Origin: Treponema primitia ZAS-2 | GTDB taxonomy: Bacteria > Spirochaetota > Spirochaetia > Treponematales > Breznakiellaceae | Reading direction: 5' to 3' | NCBI RefSeq assembly: GCF_000214375.1 | Contig: NC_015578.1 | Span: 3,286,001 to 3,350,000, forward strand | Length of the DNA stretch: 64,000 nucleotides | In this document: positions 62,985-64,000 of the stretch, in pieces | Numbering within the stretch: position 1 is the first letter of the stretch | Layout: every line of letters starts with the position of its first letter | The notes under the pieces: model-generated | Told to the model about the DNA's origin: nothing | The model's input: the letters and a program-made list of their open reading frames with translations, nothing else | Database searches by the model: none | Program-made: the position numbers and the translations under genes

Positions 62985-64000
62985 ATGCACAGTGATATTG
63001 TTAACAAGGGTGTGGCTAAGGCCCCCCACAGGTCTCTTTTTAAGGCCATGGGCTTTATTGATGAGGAATTCGAGCGCCCCCTGATTGGCATTGTGTCCGC
63101 CAAGAGCGAGATTGTGCCGGGGCATATGCACCTGGACACTATTTCTAAGGCCGCTTCCGACGGAGTACGGGAAGCTGGGGGCATCCCCATCAACTTTCCC
63201 TCTATCGGGGTATGCGACGGCATCGCCATGGGCCACGAGGGTATGCGCTATTCCCTGGTAACCCGGGAACTTATCGCCGACTCTATCGAATGTATGGCCA
63301 TGGCCCACGGCTTTGACGCCATGATCTACATCCCCAACTGCGACAAAATAGTCCCTGGTATGCTTATGGCTGCGGCCCGGCTCAACCTGCCCGGAGTCTT
63401 TATCTCCGGGGGGCCCATGCTTGCGGGGAAGAAGGACGGAAAGACCCTCACCCTTACTACCATGTTTGAAGCAGTGGGCGCCGTGGGGGCAGGGACCATG
63501 AGCGAGGAAGAACTCTACGATCTGGAGGAAGCGGCCTGTCCGGGCTGCGGTTCCTGTTCGGGGATGTTCACCGCCAATTCCATGAACTGCGTTGTTGAGG
63601 CCCTTGGTATGGCCCTGCCTGGCAACGGCACTATTCCTGCAGTGATGGCAGAACGGCTGCGGCTGGCCAAAAAAACAGGCTTTCTGATCATGGATATGCT
63701 AAAAAAGGATATACGCCCCCGGTCCATCATGACCGAACGGGCTTTTATGAATGCCCTGGCCATGGATATGGCCCTGGGCTGCTCCACCAATACTGCGCTG
63801 CACCTTCCCGCCATCGCCCACGAGGCGGGGTTTAAGCTGGACCTGGACCTGATCAACAAAGTCAGCGCCGTTACTCCCAACCTCTGCAAGCTGGCCCCGG
63901 CGGGTTCCACCGCCATTGAGGACCTCCACGCCGCCGGGGGCATACCCGGAGTTTACAAGGAACTGGCAAAGAAAAACCTGGTAGACCTCAAGGTACCCAC
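62985..64000 (+). CDS. ilvD: Dihydroxy-acid dehydratase, 5' part
   Basis: Fe-S dehydratase shared by valine, leucine and isoleucine synthesis. ATG 62985 follows AAGGAGA by 5 nt. The frame is open to the window end, about 338 of the usual 550-570 residues. Cluster and active-site motifs are [35 protein letters not shown] and [18 protein letters not shown], with [13 protein letters not shown] further on. Last visible gene of the operon. Confidence 0.97.
   Translation, partial: MHSDIVNKGVAKAPHRSLFKAMGFIDEEFERPLIGIVSAKSEIVPGHMHLDTISKAASDGVREAGGIPINFPSIGVCDGIAMGHEGMRYSLVTRELIADSIECMAMAHGFDAMIYIPNCDKIVPGMLMAAARLNLPGVFISGGPMLAGKKDGKTLTLTTMFEAVGAVGAGTMSEEELYDLEEAACPGCGSCSGMFTANSMNCVVEALGMALPGNGTIPAVMAERLRLAKKTGFLIMDMLKKDIRPRSIMTERAFMNALAMDMALGCSTNTALHLPAIAHEAGFKLDLDLINKVSAVTPNLCKLAPAGSTAIEDLHAAGGIPGVYKELAKKNLVDLKVP

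Noticed and set aside
1-64000. CRISPR arrays, tRNA or rRNA genes
   Set aside because: No regularly spaced direct repeats and no cloverleaf or GTTCGA-type T-loop signatures were found by reading both strands.

Overview
The window (about 55% GC, with one clearly AT-rich island) looks like the chromosome of a spirochaete, most likely a treponeme of the termite-gut type (Treponema primitia/azotonutricium relatives). Reasons: a CarD-IspD-IspF cluster, a very long membrane-anchored coiled-coil protein of spirochaete type, a second FliG-like protein with a proline-rich extension, several lipoproteins with relaxed lipoboxes, CsgG/barrel and FadL-like outer-membrane proteins, and a URO-D-type methyltransferase with a PucR-type activator as found in C1-using anaerobes. 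The species is inferred; no rRNA or tRNA gene is visible.

Layout. 1-10222 (mostly +): 3' part of metK, a TonB-dependent-receptor-like barrel protein with acidic tracts, a PPC-domain secreted protein, arfB, a secreted NlpC/P60-like protein, a HAD phosphatase and the 1039-residue coiled-coil protein. 10227-28161 (mostly -): carD-ispD-ispF-nth operon, a large repeat-containing lipoprotein, a MATE exporter, a SWIM/SNF2 helicase, a FadL-like porin and a fliG-like/M16C protease/DUF3783 operon. 28306-30092: a dehydrogenase and an EFR1-type flavodoxin/ferredoxin pair.

30093-35403 is an AT-rich accessory island: two small secreted proteins, a truncated gene, an intact IS256-family element and two decayed IS1182-type transposases. 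35404-45788: PucR regulator/URO-D methyltransferase pair with a shared inverted repeat, recO-pdp-recJ, SRPBCC and M23 proteins, rpsU and a phosphodiester glycosidase whose 5' end is abnormal. 45946-49861: CsgG-like protein, remnants of a RelB/ParE toxin-antitoxin pair, an aminotransferase preceded by what reads as a complete transcription attenuator with five consecutive Ala codons, a candidate terminated small RNA, and a membrane-bound LuxR-type regulator next to accD-accA.

51645-56414: acyl-CoA synthetase, diguanylate cyclase, a frameshifted membrane protein and a TauE-type permease. 56553-64000: the branched-chain amino acid operon ilvN-ilvC-leuA-cimA-leuB-ilvD (ilvD cut by the window end). 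It contains a three-hairpin element repeated in two spacers with compensatory base changes. CimA implies isoleucine made from pyruvate via citramalate.

The strongest candidates for something undescribed are the alanine-codon attenuator (48730-48865), the covarying hairpin elements (58256-58369 and 62791-62905) and the membrane-to-HTH coiled-coil protein (7103-10222).
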